Position numbers and translations under genes: made by a program. The notes beneath the pieces were generated by a model that worked only from the letters and a program-made list of their open reading frames with translations, was not told the origin of the DNA and made no database searches. Shown piece after piece: positions 16,214-26,715 of a stretch of DNA of 64,000 nucleotides (its first letter is position 1; every line of letters begins with the position of its first letter). The stretch comes from Nocardia paucivorans NBRC 100373 (GTDB lineage: Bacteria; Actinomycetota; Actinomycetes; Mycobacteriales; Mycobacteriaceae), in contig NZ_BAGE01000018.1 in NCBI RefSeq assembly GCF_000308675.1, positions 1-64,000 of the forward strand, read 5' to 3'.

Positions 16214-16543
16214 CCTGCGGGGTCGACCGCGCGTGGAGGAGATCGGCGCTTACGGTTTCGGGAGAGCGCGACCGGGCGAGGGACGGGTCGTCGGAATGGA
16301 ACTCGGTGCCCGATGGGCGGCCGCAGATTAACAGGGCGGCAAATATCACACATATCGGACGCAATAGCGCGATCCTGTTCACCTCACGTTCACTTTCCCT
16401 GGTCCAGCCGGCTACCGAGGGAACCTAGGTTGGTTCCGGGCGGTTCCGAACCGCCCGGTGTGCGGGTTCTACGAACACGGCCACCGCAGAGCTCGTTCGG
16501 GCCGGTGAGGGACCGGACGGGGAGGACGTACCCGGAGGACTCA
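16214..16543 (+). other. pstS upstream region
   Basis: This 330-bp gap between mshD and pstS holds the PHO box described separately and an A/T-rich patch (16330-16370). The leader from the box to the pstS GTG is about 145 bases. It contains GTTGGTTCCGG-CGGTTCCGAACCG-type inverted repeats. No coding sequence is supported. Confidence 0.6.
16377..16398 (+). promoter_or_regulatory. PHO box (two 11-bp direct repeats) of the pst operon
   Basis: GTTCACCTCAC (16377-16387) is followed directly by GTTCACTTTCC (16388-16398). This matches the actinobacterial PHO box of tandem GTTCACC-type 11-mers bound by PhoP (Streptomyces) and similar to RegX3 sites. It lies upstream of pstS, so the operon is probably induced by phosphate limitation. 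Confidence 0.85.
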
Positions 16544-17662
16544 GTGAAGTTCAAGCGCAGCAGCGCACTCGTCGGTGCGCTGGCCGCCGGCGCCATGACC
16601 GCCATGACATTGGCCGCATGCGGTAGCGATGACAACACAGCCGCGGCCGGCATCGCCGTCAACCCCGAGATCCAGTGCGGTGGGAAAGAGGCGTTGAAGG
16701 CCAGTGGTTCGTCGGCGCAGGCCAATGCGATGACCCGGTTCATCCTCGCCTACCAGGTCAACTGCGATGAATTCAAGCTCGACTACACTTCCAGCGGCTC
16801 CGGTGCCGGTGTGAAGGAATTCATCGGTGGCCAGACCGATTTCGGCGGCTCCGACTCTCCGCTGAAGCCCGCCGAGGTCGCCCAGGCCGCCGATCGCTGT
16901 GCCGGCGCGCCTGCCTGGAACCTTCCGACCGTATTCGGTCCGATCGCGATCACCTACAACATCGACGGCGTCACCGACCTCGCGCTGGACGGCCCCACCG
17001 TGGCCAAGATCTTCAGCGGCGCCGTCAAGACCTGGGACGCACCGGAGATCAAGGCGCTCAACCCCACCGCACAGCTGCCGGCCGAGCAGATCAATGTGAT
17101 CTTCCGCAGCGACGAATCCGGTACCACCGACAATTTCCAGCTGTACCTGAACACCGCGTCCGAGGGCGCCTGGGGAGATCGCGGCGTCGGTAAGACGTTC
17201 AAGGGCGGGGTCGGCGAAGGCGCCAAAGGCAACGAGGGCACCTCGGCCGCCGTGAAGAACACCGAGAACTCGATCACCTACAACGAGTGGTCGTACGCGA
17301 AGAAGAACGGCCTCTCCGTCGCCCGCATCATCACCTCCGCGGGCCCGGAGCCGGTCGAACTATCGGTCGAAACCGCCGGTAAGGCGATCGACGGGGCGAA
17401 GATCAAGGGCAAGGGTCACGACATGGTTCTCGACACCACCTCGTTCTACAACCCCACCGCCGCGGGTGCCTACCCGATCATCCTGCCCACATACGAGATC
17501 GTGTGCTCCAAGTATGGGGACGGCGCGACCGCCACCGCGGTCAAGGCGTTCCTGCACTCGGCCATCAGCAACGGTCAGGAAGGTCTCGAGGTGGCCGGGT
17601 ACATCCCGATCCCCGAGAAATTCAAGGCCAAGCTGAGCGCCGCGATCGATGCCATCTCCTAG
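16544..17662 (+). CDS. pstS: Phosphate-binding lipoprotein of the Pst transporter
   Basis: A 372-aa lipoprotein that captures phosphate outside the membrane. The start is GTG at 16544 ([22 protein letters not shown]), followed by the lipobox LAACGSDD. Phosphate-binding signatures appear: [39 protein letters not shown] and [17 protein letters not shown] typical PstS is about 370 residues in mycobacteria. It heads pstS-pstC-pstA-pstB downstream of a PHO box. An upstream in-frame extension exists but lacks a signal peptide. Confidence 0.97.
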   Translation: MKFKRSSALVGALAAGAMTAMTLAACGSDDNTAAAGIAVNPEIQCGGKEALKASGSSAQANAMTRFILAYQVNCDEFKLDYTSSGSGAGVKEFIGGQTDFGGSDSPLKPAEVAQAADRCAGAPAWNLPTVFGPIAITYNIDGVTDLALDGPTVAKIFSGAVKTWDAPEIKALNPTAQLPAEQINVIFRSDESGTTDNFQLYLNTASEGAWGDRGVGKTFKGGVGEGAKGNEGTSAAVKNTENSITYNEWSYAKKNGLSVARIITSAGPEPVELSVETAGKAIDGAKIKGKGHDMVLDTTSFYNPTAAGAYPIILPTYEIVCSKYGDGATATAVKAFLHSAISNGQEGLEVAGYIPIPEKFKAKLSAAIDAIS

Positions 17663-17672
17663 AAGCGGTCCC

Positions 17673-18740
17673 ATGACTCTGCACGACGATGTGACCACCT
17701 ATGGGCAGTCGGATTCGACTACCCGGCAGGTGGCCGGAGATACTGCGCGCATGCCCAGCACGGTCAAGGCCGAAGCCGGTGTTCGGAAAGCCGGTTCGGA
17801 CAGATATGGCGCACACCACAATCGGGCCGAGACGATCTTTCGTTCACTGGCCGTCGCCTCCGGCGGAATTATTGTCGCCGCGATCGGCCTGATCGCGCTC
17901 TTTCTCCTGATTCGGGCGGTGCCCTCGCTGGCGGCGAACGAAGCCAACTTCCTCACCACCACCGAGTTCTCGACCACCGACGCCGACCATCTGCGGTTCG
18001 GTATCCGGGACCTGTTCACGGTGACGGTGCTCAGCTCACTGCTGGCATTGCTGCTCGCCGTCCCCATCGGTATCGGAATTGCGCTGTTCCTCACGCATTA
18101 CGCGCCGAAGGCGCTGGCGCGCCCGTTCGCCGCGGTCGTCGACCTGTTGGCGGCGGTTCCGTCGATCGTCTTCGGTCTCTGGGGCATCTTCGTCCTGGCG
18201 CCGAAGCTGGAACCGGTCGCTCGGTTTCTCAACGAGAATCTCGGCTGGTTCTTCCTGTTCGCCGATGGCAATGTCTCGATGTCCGGCGGCGGCACCATTT
18301 TCACCGCGGGCATTGTGCTGGCGGTGATGATTCTGCCGATCATCACCTCGGTTACCCGCGAGGTGTTCGCCCTGACCCCGCGGATGCATATCGAGGCCGC
18401 CCAGGCCCTCGGCGCCACCAAATGGGAAGTCATTCGTATGACGGTGTTGCCCTACGGCCGCAGCGGTATGATCGCCGGCTCCATGCTCGGTCTCGGTCGG
18501 GCGCTCGGCGAGACCATCGCGGTGCTCATCGTGCTGCGTACCGCGGCCAAGGCGGGTAACTGGTCACTGTTCGACGGCGGATACACCTTCGCCTCCAAAA
18601 TCGCCTCGGCCGCGGCGGAATTCAACCAGCCGCTGCCGACCGGCGCATATATCGCCGCCGGCTTCGTGCTTTTCATCCTGACCTTCGTGGTCAATGCACT
18701 GGCGCGCGCCGCATCCGGAGGAAAGGTCAGCGCAGGATGA
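17673..18740 (+). CDS. pstC: Phosphate ABC transporter permease PstC
   Basis: A 355-aa membrane permease with six helices. The N-terminal 55 residues are hydrophilic ([19 protein letters not shown]..), longer than in E. coli but usual for actinobacteria. The EAA loop is [44 protein letters not shown] at 17673 follows pstS by ten bases with a weak AAGCGG site; an ATG at 17751 could also serve. The stop overlaps the pstA ATG, so translation is coupled. Works with PstA to move phosphate across the cytoplasmic membrane. Confidence 0.96.
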   Translation: MTLHDDVTTYGQSDSTTRQVAGDTARMPSTVKAEAGVRKAGSDRYGAHHNRAETIFRSLAVASGGIIVAAIGLIALFLLIRAVPSLAANEANFLTTTEFSTTDADHLRFGIRDLFTVTVLSSLLALLLAVPIGIGIALFLTHYAPKALARPFAAVVDLLAAVPSIVFGLWGIFVLAPKLEPVARFLNENLGWFFLFADGNVSMSGGGTIFTAGIVLAVMILPIITSVTREVFALTPRMHIEAAQALGATKWEVIRMTVLPYGRSGMIAGSMLGLGRALGETIAVLIVLRTAAKAGNWSLFDGGYTFASKIASAAAEFNQPLPTGAYIAAGFVLFILTFVVNALARAASGGKVSAG

Positions 18741-19657
18741 CCACTACGACAACCGCGACATCGAAATTCGATCGCCCCATCAAGGCGCCGACCTTCCGCG
18801 AGGTGAGCACCGCCCGGAAGGTGAAGAACTACCTGGCTACGGGCATCATCTGGGCCAGTTTCGCGGTCGCCCTGGTACCGCTGATCTGGGTGCTGTGGGT
18901 GGTGGTCGGCCGCGGATTCAAGGCGATCACCTCCACCGACTGGTGGTACAAATCGCTCAACGGTGTATTGCCCGAACAGTTCGTCGGCGGTGTCTACCAC
19001 GCGATCTACGGCACACTGATCCAGGCCGGTATCGCGGCGTTGATCGCGGTGCCGCTCGGGGTGATGGCAGCCGTCTTCCTCGTGGAATACGGGGCCGGCA
19101 ACCGGTTGGCCCGTCTCACCACATTCATGGTGGACATCCTGGCCGGTGTGCCCTCGATCGTGGCCGCCCTGTTCGTCTTCGCGCTGTGGATCGCCACATT
19201 GGGCATGCCACAGAGCGGTATCGCGGTCTCGTTCGCTTTGGTCCTGCTGATGTTGCCGGTGGTGGTGCGCAGCAGTGAGGAGATGCTCAAACTGGTGCCG
19301 GACGAACTGCGCGAGGCGTCGTACGCGCTGGGTATCCCCAAGTGGAAAACCATCCTTCGGATCGTGGTGCCGACGGCACTGCCGGGCATGATCAGCGGAA
19401 TTCTGCTCGCGGTCGCCCGAGTGATGGGTGAGACGGCACCCGTACTGGTACTGGTCGGCTACAGCCGTTCGATCAACTTCGATGTGTTCGACGGCAATAT
19501 GGCCTCGCTCCCCTTGCTGATCTATCAGGAGCTGAGCAACCCCGAAGCCGCCGGTGAAATGCGGGTGTGGGGTGCGGCCCTGACGCTGATTCTCATCATC
19601 GCCCTGCTGTACGCGGCCGCCGCGGTGGTCAACCGGGTGCTCATGCGGAACCGATAA
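18737..19657 (+). CDS. pstA: Phosphate ABC transporter permease PstA
   Basis: A 306-aa permease that pairs with PstC, six hydrophobic segments and the EAA loop [42 protein letters not shown]. Its ATG overlaps the pstC stop (ATGA), which marks coupled translation. The N-terminus ([19 protein letters not shown]) is soluble. Length and motifs are standard for the family. It is followed by pstB after 19 bases in the same operon. Confidence 0.96.
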   Translation: MTTTTTATSKFDRPIKAPTFREVSTARKVKNYLATGIIWASFAVALVPLIWVLWVVVGRGFKAITSTDWWYKSLNGVLPEQFVGGVYHAIYGTLIQAGIAALIAVPLGVMAAVFLVEYGAGNRLARLTTFMVDILAGVPSIVAALFVFALWIATLGMPQSGIAVSFALVLLMLPVVVRSSEEMLKLVPDELREASYALGIPKWKTILRIVVPTALPGMISGILLAVARVMGETAPVLVLVGYSRSINFDVFDGNMASLPLLIYQELSNPEAAGEMRVWGAALTLILIIALLYAAAAVVNRVLMRNR

Positions 19658-19676
19658 ACCGAACGGAAACTGACAC

Positions 19677-20453
19677 ATGGCCAAGCGGATCGACGTCAAA
19701 GATCTCAATATCTACTACGGCAAGTTCCAGGCGATCTCGGATGTATCGTTGACGGTTCTTCCGCGTAGCGTGACCGCGTTCATCGGTCCGTCCGGTTGCG
19801 GTAAGTCCACCGTGCTGCGGTCGCTGAACCGGATGCACGAGGTGACCCCCGGAGCCCGCGTGGAGGGTTCGGTTCTGCTCGACGGTGAGGACATCTACGG
19901 CGACCGGGTCGACCCCGTCGGTGTGCGGCGCACCATCGGCATGGTGTTCCAGCGGCCGAATCCGTTCCCGACCATGTCCATTCGAGACAATGTGGTGGCC
20001 GGGCTGAAATTGCAGGGCGTGCGCAACCGGGCCGAACTCGACGAGGTTGCCGAGCGCTCGTTGCGCGGCGCCAATCTGTGGAACGAGGTCAAGGACCGGC
20101 TCGACAAACCGGGAGGTGGGCTGTCCGGCGGTCAGCAGCAGCGACTGTGTATCGCCCGCGCCATCGCGGTATCACCCGATGTGTTGTTGATGGACGAGCC
20201 CTGTTCGGCGCTGGACCCGATCTCCACCCTGGCGATCGAGGATCTGATCACCGAGCTGAAGCAGGAATACACCATCGTCATCGTCACCCACAATATGCAG
20301 CAGGCCGCCCGGGTGAGCGATCAGACCGGATTCTTCAATCTGGAAGCCCAGGGCAAGCCCGGCAGGTTGGTCGAGATCGACGATACCGAGAAGGTTTTCT
20401 CCAATCCGTCACAGAAGGCGACCGAGGACTACATCTCTGGTCGCTTCGGCTGA
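19677..20453 (+). CDS. pstB: Phosphate ABC transporter ATP-binding protein
   Basis: A 258-aa ATPase (PhoT in mycobacteria). Walker A is GPSGCGKST, followed by [18 protein letters not shown]; the Q-loop is [14 protein letters not shown]; the signature is [14 protein letters not shown]; Walker B is [15 protein letters not shown]; and the switch His is in [14 protein letters not shown]. These features are diagnostic of PstB. It closes the pst operon, which ends in the hairpin at 20469-20493. Confidence 0.97.
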   Translation: MAKRIDVKDLNIYYGKFQAISDVSLTVLPRSVTAFIGPSGCGKSTVLRSLNRMHEVTPGARVEGSVLLDGEDIYGDRVDPVGVRRTIGMVFQRPNPFPTMSIRDNVVAGLKLQGVRNRAELDEVAERSLRGANLWNEVKDRLDKPGGGLSGGQQQRLCIARAIAVSPDVLLMDEPCSALDPISTLAIEDLITELKQEYTIVIVTHNMQQAARVSDQTGFFNLEAQGKPGRLVEIDDTEKVFSNPSQKATEDYISGRFG

Positions 20454-20468
20454 CGCCGGAAGAGAAGG

Positions 20469-20493
20469 GCCCGCGCGATCCGCGGGCTTTTCT
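20469..20493 (+). terminator. Rho-independent terminator of the pst operon
   Basis: GCCCGCG (20469-20475) pairs with CGCGGGC (20481-20487) around CGATC, followed by TTTTCT. It stands between the pstB stop and the convergent phoU. Confidence 0.85.
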
Positions 20494-20519
20494 CGTTTCC
20501 GGGCCGTGCGGCCCGACGA

Positions 20520-21182
20520 TTATTCGTCGCTGTCCTTTTCCGGCGGCAGTACTCCGGTGACGAGGAAGATCACACGCCGGCCGATGGAGACGGCGTGGTC
20601 GGCGAACCGTTCGTAGTAGCGGCCGAGCAAGGTGATATCGACGGCCGCGGCCACACCGTACTGCCACTCGCGGTCCATCAGCAGGGTGAACAGGTGCCGG
20701 TGCAGATCGTCCATCGCCTCGTCGTCCTGGTTCAGCTGCGCCGCGCGTTCCGGATCCCGGGTTTCCAGCACTTCCTGGGCGGCGGAGCCCATACCTACCG
20801 CGATTCGGCCCATCTCCGCGAAATAGCCGTTCACGGCCTCCGGCAGCGCCGGGTTGGGATGCCGCCTGCGGGCCACTTTGGCGACATGCAGGGCGAGCGC
20901 GCCCATTCGGTTCACGTCATTGACGATCTGGATCGCGCTCACCACCTGCCGGAGATCACCCGCCACCGGCGCCTGCAACGCCAGCAGGGCGAAGGCCTTC
21001 TCCTCGGCATCGGCGATCATCTCGGCAATCCGGTCGTACTCGCTGATGACCTGCTCGGCCAGGGCCAGGTCGGCCTGGAGCAGGGATTGGGTCGCCCGTT
21101 CCATGGCCGAGCCCGCGAGACCGGCCATCTCACCCAGCAGGTGGGCGAGTTCGGCCATTTGCTCGTTGTAGATGACACGCAT
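20520..21182 (-). CDS. phoU: Phosphate-signalling regulator PhoU (PhoY2-like)
   Basis: A 220-aa all-helical protein with two PhoU three-helix bundles. It starts [24 protein letters not shown], with a repeat of the E/DxxxD metal-binding helices (for example [16 protein letters not shown] and [15 protein letters not shown]). In actinobacteria PhoY proteins signal phosphate sufficiency from Pst to the SenX3-RegX3 system and influence persistence. It is convergent with pstB, not in its operon, as in M. tuberculosis. The tail is acidic (PPEKDSDE). Confidence 0.95.
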   Translation of the reverse strand: MRVIYNEQMAELAHLLGEMAGLAGSAMERATQSLLQADLALAEQVISEYDRIAEMIADAEEKAFALLALQAPVAGDLRQVVSAIQIVNDVNRMGALALHVAKVARRRHPNPALPEAVNGYFAEMGRIAVGMGSAAQEVLETRDPERAAQLNQDDEAMDDLHRHLFTLLMDREWQYGVAAAVDITLLGRYYERFADHAVSIGRRVIFLVTGVLPPEKDSDE

Positions 21183-21267
21183 GAACCAGAACCCTAGTTC
21201 GCTCCGCTGACCAAGTCACCAACAACGAGTGAACAACCCCTTGGTGAACACGGCCGGTCGGTCGAGG

Positions 21268-23931
21268 TCAGGCACAGGGGTCGTCGGCGGCGTTGACGTG
21301 CTCCAAGTCCTCGGGCAGTTCCACCAGCGCGCTGCTGGTCGGCGGCATCTCGGTGATCGTATCGCCGACGGGGGTCGGTTCGTTCACGATGCCCTGATAG
21401 TTCTCCCCGAGAACCACCTCGACGATACCGCCGAGCGTGTCGTCGACCTCCACCGTCACACCGGGAATGGCGCTGGCCACGGTCGCCGCCTCCGCCTCGT
21501 GACCGCTCGAATACCGGATCTTGGTTTCGGTCGAGTTGCCTTCGGAGTAGTTGTCGGTGTTGTAGATCGAGAAGCCGACATTGCTGAGTTCGGCGGCGGC
21601 GGTCCGCGCCGCACCGGTGACCCCGGATCCATTGGAGACCAGCAGGGAGACGGTGCTGGGATCGACGGCGGTGTATTGCGGCGCCGGTGTCGGCGTGGCA
21701 GGGGCGGTATTGGCTGCCGCCGCGGGTGGTTTTTCACCGGGCAGCGGTTGGTCGTCGCGGATCGCGCGGAAGATCGCCTTGATATCGGATTCGCGCGGGA
21801 TCTCGTTGCCGTACGAGTTGGTGCCCGCCGTGGGGATGGTGAGGAAGGTCACGGCGCCGGCGTCCAGCCCCTTCAGCGAGCGGCCCAGGGTGAGCAGATC
21901 GTCGGTGGTGACCTTGTCGACGAAGGTCGCGTCGCGGAAGGCCGAGACGAAGCCGTTCAGTTTGACCGGGTCGAACATCACTCTGCTGGACAGCGCGCCG
22001 CGCAGCAGAGAGGCCAGGAAACGTTGCTGTCGGGCGATCCGATCGTAGTCGCTGCGTTCCTCACCATAGACATGCCGGGCCCGCACATAGTTCAGCGCGG
22101 TCGGACCGGTGATCCGGTGCCGTCCCGGTTCCTCCAGGATGGACCCCAGGACTCCGTCGATGAGCGGCCGCGAAACACACACCTCGACGCCGCCGATCTT
22201 GTCCACCATGGATTCGAAACCGGCGAAGTCGATACCGATGAAGTGGTTGATCGTGCTGCCGGTCATTTTCTGGATGGTGGTGACCAGGCATTTCGGTCCG
22301 CCCACGGCGTACACGGCATTGAGCTTGTCGCCCACGGCCGCGGGATAGGTCTCGTCGAGATAGTCGGAGCTCTCGTTGTCCCAGGCCTGGCACTCCGGCC
22401 GGCTGACATCCAGGTCGCGGGGAAACGACACCACGACCACGCGCTGCCGGTTGGCGGGAATGTGCACCAGCATGGTGGTGTCGGCACGGGAGCCTTCCGC
22501 GTCCTCGACGGTGCCCGCGCCGAGTTCGCCATTGGCGCCGGCACGGGTGTCGGTTCCCACGATGAGGTAGTTCTCGTCGCCGAGCTGGGCCGCCGCGTCG
22601 ATTACGTTCTCGGTGTTCTCGTCCAGTGCCGAGACCTGAGTGAAGCTGTTGTTGGTGGCCTGTAGATAACTCCAGGCACCGCCGGTGACCAGAAGTGTCA
22701 CGGTTGCCAGGAACGCCACCACCCCGCGCCCGACCATCCGCAGACGGCGGTATCGGACCGGCTCGTCCCCGGAGTGGGATTGCCGTCTCCTACCGACGGG
22801 CTCGGGGGCGGCGAAGTGTTCGACGGTCGGCCATCCGCTGGTATTGGTTCGGCCGACCACGCGGGTGGCGTCATCGCGGGTGGCGTCATCATCGATGGGC
22901 GGGAGGACGTCGGTGACCTCTTCCGGTTGCGCCGCCGCGGCGGCACCCGCCGGGGGTGGGGCGACGCTGTTGTCGACCATCGGTGCGATCTCCGTTGCCG
23001 CGGTGGCGGCGGGTTTACGCCCGGCCGGGCCACCGCGAGGTGTGCTGTTCGGTTGCCGGACGGGCTGGGGGGACGATTGCGATTCGGTATCGGGATGGGG
23101 TGGCGCCTCGGTTCGAGGGGGCTCCGGGGCGGGCCGCCGCGTTGCCGGACCGGAGCCGGCTGCCCCCGGTGCGGGGCGGCGAACCGCGGTCGTCGGAGGG
23201 CTGTCGGGGGGCTCGGGTCGCTCCGTGGACAGTGGCGGCCGATCGGGCGGGGTCGGGGCGGCACCCATGCCGACCGGTCGATCGTCGGCTCCGGCGTCCC
23301 GTCGGACCGGCTCGGATCGACGCGCGGTCTTGGAACGCTCACCCCGTTCGGGCGAAGGGCCGCCGGAACCACGTCCGCGGCGGGTGGGCATACCGACGGT
23401 CGGTGTCGCGGTGGTATCCGCTCGCCGGGCCGGCCCCTGGGGTTCGCCGTTCGGGCCGGGCTGCCGCGAGGGTCGGCCTTCCGCGGGGCGTGCGGCGGAG
23501 TCGGGGCGTCGCCGTTCCCGTCCGTCCGGCCGCGCTACCGGACCGGTGGCGGGCCTGCCGGTGGCGGCGGATTGCCGGTCGGTGGAACGCGATTGCCGTT
23601 CCCCGGAGCCGGATGGGCGGTCTTCGGGGGCGGAGTGCCGGGATGCCGAGGCGCCGCGCCGGGGTGCCGGATCGGCTCCGTTCTCGGCCGCGCCGCGCCG
23701 GGCTGCGCCGGGTTCGTCGCGCCGGCGGGAGATGCGTTCACTGTCCACCCGGTCGACCAGATCCTGGACCCGGACCTGGCGGGTGGGTCGATCGGCGGAA
23801 GAAGAGTTGTTCCGCCGTGGCCGCCGGGAGGTACGGGCGCCGTCTCGTTCGGGGGATTCCGTCGTGGGATGCCGCTCCCACGAGGCTCGACCTCCGGGCC
23901 GTGGCGCACGCCCGTGCCGATCGTCACCCAC
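21268..23931 (-). CDS. LytR-CpsA-Psr (LCP) cell-wall ligase with a long disordered N-terminus
   Basis: About 887 aa. Residues 1 to about 420 are low-complexity and rich in Arg, Pro, Ser, Gly and Asp, predicted cytosolic and disordered. A transmembrane helix (VVAFLATVTLLVTGGAWSYL) is followed by the LCP domain (LIVGTDTRAGANGE, FPRDLDVSRPEC, KLNAVYAVGG, NHFIGIDFAGFESMVDKIGGVEVC, YDRIARQQRFLASL) and a C-terminal LytR_C domain (SLLVSNGSGVTGAARTAAAEL). LCP enzymes attach arabinogalactan to peptidoglycan. The start is GTG 23931 or TTG 23934, with GAGG upstream. The tandem GGGTGGCGTCATC repeat encodes DDATRDDATR. The equivalent in M. tuberculosis is Rv0822c. Confidence 0.9.
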   Translation of the reverse strand: MGDDRHGRAPRPGGRASWERHPTTESPERDGARTSRRPRRNNSSSADRPTRQVRVQDLVDRVDSERISRRRDEPGAARRGAAENGADPAPRRGASASRHSAPEDRPSGSGERQSRSTDRQSAATGRPATGPVARPDGRERRRPDSAARPAEGRPSRQPGPNGEPQGPARRADTTATPTVGMPTRRGRGSGGPSPERGERSKTARRSEPVRRDAGADDRPVGMGAAPTPPDRPPLSTERPEPPDSPPTTAVRRPAPGAAGSGPATRRPAPEPPRTEAPPHPDTESQSSPQPVRQPNSTPRGGPAGRKPAATAATEIAPMVDNSVAPPPAGAAAAAQPEEVTDVLPPIDDDATRDDATRVVGRTNTSGWPTVEHFAAPEPVGRRRQSHSGDEPVRYRRLRMVGRGVVAFLATVTLLVTGGAWSYLQATNNSFTQVSALDENTENVIDAAAQLGDENYLIVGTDTRAGANGELGAGTVEDAEGSRADTTMLVHIPANRQRVVVVSFPRDLDVSRPECQAWDNESSDYLDETYPAAVGDKLNAVYAVGGPKCLVTTIQKMTGSTINHFIGIDFAGFESMVDKIGGVEVCVSRPLIDGVLGSILEEPGRHRITGPTALNYVRARHVYGEERSDYDRIARQQRFLASLLRGALSSRVMFDPVKLNGFVSAFRDATFVDKVTTDDLLTLGRSLKGLDAGAVTFLTIPTAGTNSYGNEIPRESDIKAIFRAIRDDQPLPGEKPPAAAANTAPATPTPAPQYTAVDPSTVSLLVSNGSGVTGAARTAAAELSNVGFSIYNTDNYSEGNSTETKIRYSSGHEAEAATVASAIPGVTVEVDDTLGGIVEVVLGENYQGIVNEPTPVGDTITEMPPTSSALVELPEDLEHVNAADDPCA

Positions 23932-24216
23932 CAACGAACCTCGTTTCCATTCCTCGCTGCCATCTCAGCCGGGGGTCTATCGGGTTATATCGGCTGGACG
24001 GATTCCGCAATGATAACGATTACGCCACTATTGGCCACTCGGGTAGTCCGCACGCGCAGATGCTGAAAAATTGCCGGGCTCGGGAGAAACTGCTCATCTG
24101 CCATTCGAAGCAGACCATACTGCCGGCCCCACCCGGGGCGGATTCGCCGCGCGGGGCCGGTCTCGAAATGGGGTAAATGCTGCGGCCCATCCGGCCGAGG
24201 TATTACGAAATCCGGC

Positions 24217-25359
24217 TCAGCCCCCGCTGTGCATGACATCGGCCGCCGTCGGAACGGCGGGATCCTCCGGATCGTCCAACCATCCGTGGGGCAGCGAGAC
24301 TTTTCCAGGGGACCCCTGACGCCCACGCGGGCCCTGTGCATCCCGAGGGAACGGTGCGGTGGGATCGAGTCGACCGACCAGATCCGCGAGCTCGTTCAGT
24401 CGAGAAACGGTGGCGAAGGCACGGCGCAACTCGGCCCCGACCGGGAACCCCATCAGATACCAGGCCATGTGTTTACGCAGATCGCGCATGGCCTTGTCCT
24501 CACCGTAGTGGTCGGTCAGCAGCGCGCCGTGGCGGAGCAGGATCTCCCCCACCCGCCCCAGGTTCGGGGGTGCCGGCAGGGGGCGGCCGCGTAACGCGGC
24601 CTCGAGTTCGGCGAACAGCCAGGGCCGGCCGAGGCAGCCACGACCGACCACCACGCCATCGCAGCCGGTGCGGTCCATCATTCGCACCGCATCGTCCGCG
24701 GAGAAGATATCGCCGTTGCCGAGCACCGGAATGGTGGTGACCGCTTCCTTGAGTCGGGCGATGGCGCTCCAGTCGGCCTTGCCCGAGTAACGCTGGGCGG
24801 CGGTGCGGGCGTGCAGAGCCACGGCCGCCGCGCCTTCGGATTCGGCTATTCGGCCGGCGTCGAGGTAGGTGAGGTGGTCGTCGTCGATGCCGATACGGAA
24901 TTTGACGGTCACCGGAACACCGGCGGGCTCCGCGGCGGCCACCATCGCCCGGACTATTCGGGCGAACAGCGCCCGTTTGTAGGGCAGCGCCGCTCCGCCA
25001 CCGAGGCGGGTGACCTTGGGCACCGGGCAGCCGAGGTTGAGATCGATGTGATCGGCCCGGCCTTCGCCGACGATTATGCGCACCGCCTCGCCCAGGGTGG
25101 CCGGATCGACCCCGTACAGCTGCATGGAGCGCGGATGTTCGTCGGCGTCGAACGACATCATGTGCAGCGTTTTCTCATTGCGTTCCACCACCGCCCGGGC
25201 GGTGATCATCTCGCAGACATAGATGGAGGTGGAACTACCGAACTCGCGGCACAGCTTGCGGAATGCCAGATTCGTGATGCCGGCCATCGGGGCAAGCACC
25301 ACCGGCGGGTCGACCGGATACGGTCCGATCCGCAGGGCTGCCCCCACCTCACTAGTCAT
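24217..25359 (-). CDS. dus: tRNA-dihydrouridine synthase
   Basis: A 380-aa FMN enzyme that reduces uridines in the tRNA D-loop with NADPH. It begins MTSEVGAALRIGPYPVDPPVVLAPMAGITNLAFRKLC (flavin-binding start). The catalytic Cys sits in HIDLNLGCPVPKV. Other motifs are KFRIGIDDDHLTYLDAGRIAE, ALHARTAAQRYSGKADWSAIARLKE, PVLGNGDIFSADDAVRMM and GVVVGRGCLGRPWLF. The order MAGITN..CEMI indicates the DusB branch. The ATG at 25359 is chosen because the motif-bearing sequence starts shortly after it; upstream starts add unrelated residues. Equivalent to Rv0823c. Confidence 0.93.
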   Translation of the reverse strand: MTSEVGAALRIGPYPVDPPVVLAPMAGITNLAFRKLCREFGSSTSIYVCEMITARAVVERNEKTLHMMSFDADEHPRSMQLYGVDPATLGEAVRIIVGEGRADHIDLNLGCPVPKVTRLGGGAALPYKRALFARIVRAMVAAAEPAGVPVTVKFRIGIDDDHLTYLDAGRIAESEGAAAVALHARTAAQRYSGKADWSAIARLKEAVTTIPVLGNGDIFSADDAVRMMDRTGCDGVVVGRGCLGRPWLFAELEAALRGRPLPAPPNLGRVGEILLRHGALLTDHYGEDKAMRDLRKHMAWYLMGFPVGAELRRAFATVSRLNELADLVGRLDPTAPFPRDAQGPRGRQGSPGKVSLPHGWLDDPEDPAVPTAADVMHSGG

Positions 25360-25577
25360 CGTCACGCCCACCAGTGTCTCATCCGTCGGCCGGGTGCCCT
25401 CGGCCGACGGGTCGCCGCTCGGGCATGGATGAGCCGCACATTCGGTGCCGGTGGGTCCGGTTTCCACGCAACACCGCGGTGCCACGCGATGCGCTACCCA
25501 CACGTAGGGGACGAACAGGCCGGGGCCGGCGTGACAAGGGAGCACCGTGGTGTCGCCGTGAAAAACAACGCCCATAC

Positions 25578-25600
25578 CCCGGGTGTGTCGGTAACCCGGG
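25578..25600 (-). terminator. Hairpin downstream of desA1
   Basis: CCCGGGT (25578-25584) and ACCCGGG (25594-25600) form a 7-bp stem with a 9-base loop. It lies about 55 bp past the desA1 stop, with no T-tract on the minus strand. The whole 25360-25654 gap holds no convincing gene. Confidence 0.45.
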
Positions 25601-25654
25601 ATATCAGCGGTTCGGATTGTGGTGGCCGGGCCGAACGATATGCCCGGTCGATGA

Positions 25655-26623
25655 TCAGCTTGCGGCCGAGGCCAGCTCGCGCTCGCGCTTGGCGGCCTCG
25701 CGGGCGAGCATGCGGTCGCGCTGCTCTTCGAACTTGACGACATCCTTGGACAGTTTCTCCAGGAAGTTGCCGAGCCGTTCGCGAGTCTGCTCACCGCGGG
25801 CGGTGAAGTCGGTACGACCGAAGACGTTCCACTTCTTCAGCACCGGCTGTACGACTTCCTCCAGATGCTGACGCAGGTCGTAGATACCGTGCTTGGCCAT
25901 CAGCACACCGTTGCGGCGGAAGTTGGGCATCCCGGCGCCGGGCATCTGGAAGTTCTCCAGAATCAGGGTGATGGCCTCCAGGGCCTGGTCGGGGCACAGG
26001 TCCAGGGCAGCACCGCACATATTGCGGTAGAAGATCATGTGCAGGTTCTCGTCGGCCGCGATGCGCTGCAGCATCCGGTCGGCGATGGGATCGTTGCAGG
26101 CCTTGCCGGTGTTGCGGTGCGAGACCCGTGTGGCCAGTTCCTGGAAGGTCACGTAGGCGACCGAGTGGAGGAACCCGGCATCGGCATCGGCGGGTGAGGC
26201 GAAGCCGTTGGTCATGTGGACCATGCGGGCCTGTTCCAGCGCTACAGGGTCGACACCACGGGTCACCACGAGATAGTCACGGATAACGATGCCGTGCCGG
26301 TTCTCCTCGGCGGTCCAACGACCGACCCAGGTGCCCCAGGCGCCGTCCTGAGAGAAGTTCTCGGCGATCTCGCGGTGGTAGGAGGGCAGATTGTCCTCGG
26401 TGAGGAGGTTGGTGACCATCGCCGCCTTGGCGACATCGCTCAGCTTCGACTGCTCGGGGTCCCAATCGATGCCACCGAGTGCCGCGAAGTTGCGACCTTC
26501 GTCCCAGGGGACGTAATCGTGCGGATGCCATTCCTTTGCCAGGGACAGGTGTCGGTTGACGTTTTCTTCGGCAACCGGCTCCAACTCCGTAAGCAGTTCG
26601 AGTTGAGTCAGATCCCTTGCCAT
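25655..26623 (-). CDS. desA1: Acyl-ACP desaturase (stearoyl-ACP desaturase family)
   Basis: A 322-aa soluble diiron desaturase, the mycobacterial DesA1 type that introduces a double bond into acyl-ACP, in mycobacteria on the meromycolate precursor. Two EExxH-like diiron sites are visible: TAEENRHGIV (about residue 108) and ADENLHMIFYR (about residue 190), plus Glu in LTELEPVAEENVNRHL. The ATG at 26623 gives the family N-terminus MARDLTQLELLTEL. An upstream in-frame extension (to 26758) has no family match. The C-terminus is a coiled helix. A palindrome upstream may be its operator. Confidence 0.93.
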   Translation of the reverse strand: MARDLTQLELLTELEPVAEENVNRHLSLAKEWHPHDYVPWDEGRNFAALGGIDWDPEQSKLSDVAKAAMVTNLLTEDNLPSYHREIAENFSQDGAWGTWVGRWTAEENRHGIVIRDYLVVTRGVDPVALEQARMVHMTNGFASPADADAGFLHSVAYVTFQELATRVSHRNTGKACNDPIADRMLQRIAADENLHMIFYRNMCGAALDLCPDQALEAITLILENFQMPGAGMPNFRRNGVLMAKHGIYDLRQHLEEVVQPVLKKWNVFGRTDFTARGEQTRERLGNFLEKLSKDVVKFEEQRDRMLAREAAKRERELASAAS

Positions 26624-26715
26624 GTAATCAAGCCCTTCATCTGTTGCGGTCCTGCGGGTCGTCCCCCTCGGGTAGACCGTTGCGATGCGGCCATACCTTA
26701 CGGCACCGTAGGTGT

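Noticed and set aside
22774-24066. Plus-strand frame of about 430 codons opposite the LCP gene
   Set aside because: It is a Gly/Arg-rich mirror of the disordered LCP N-terminus with no ribosome binding site or motif.
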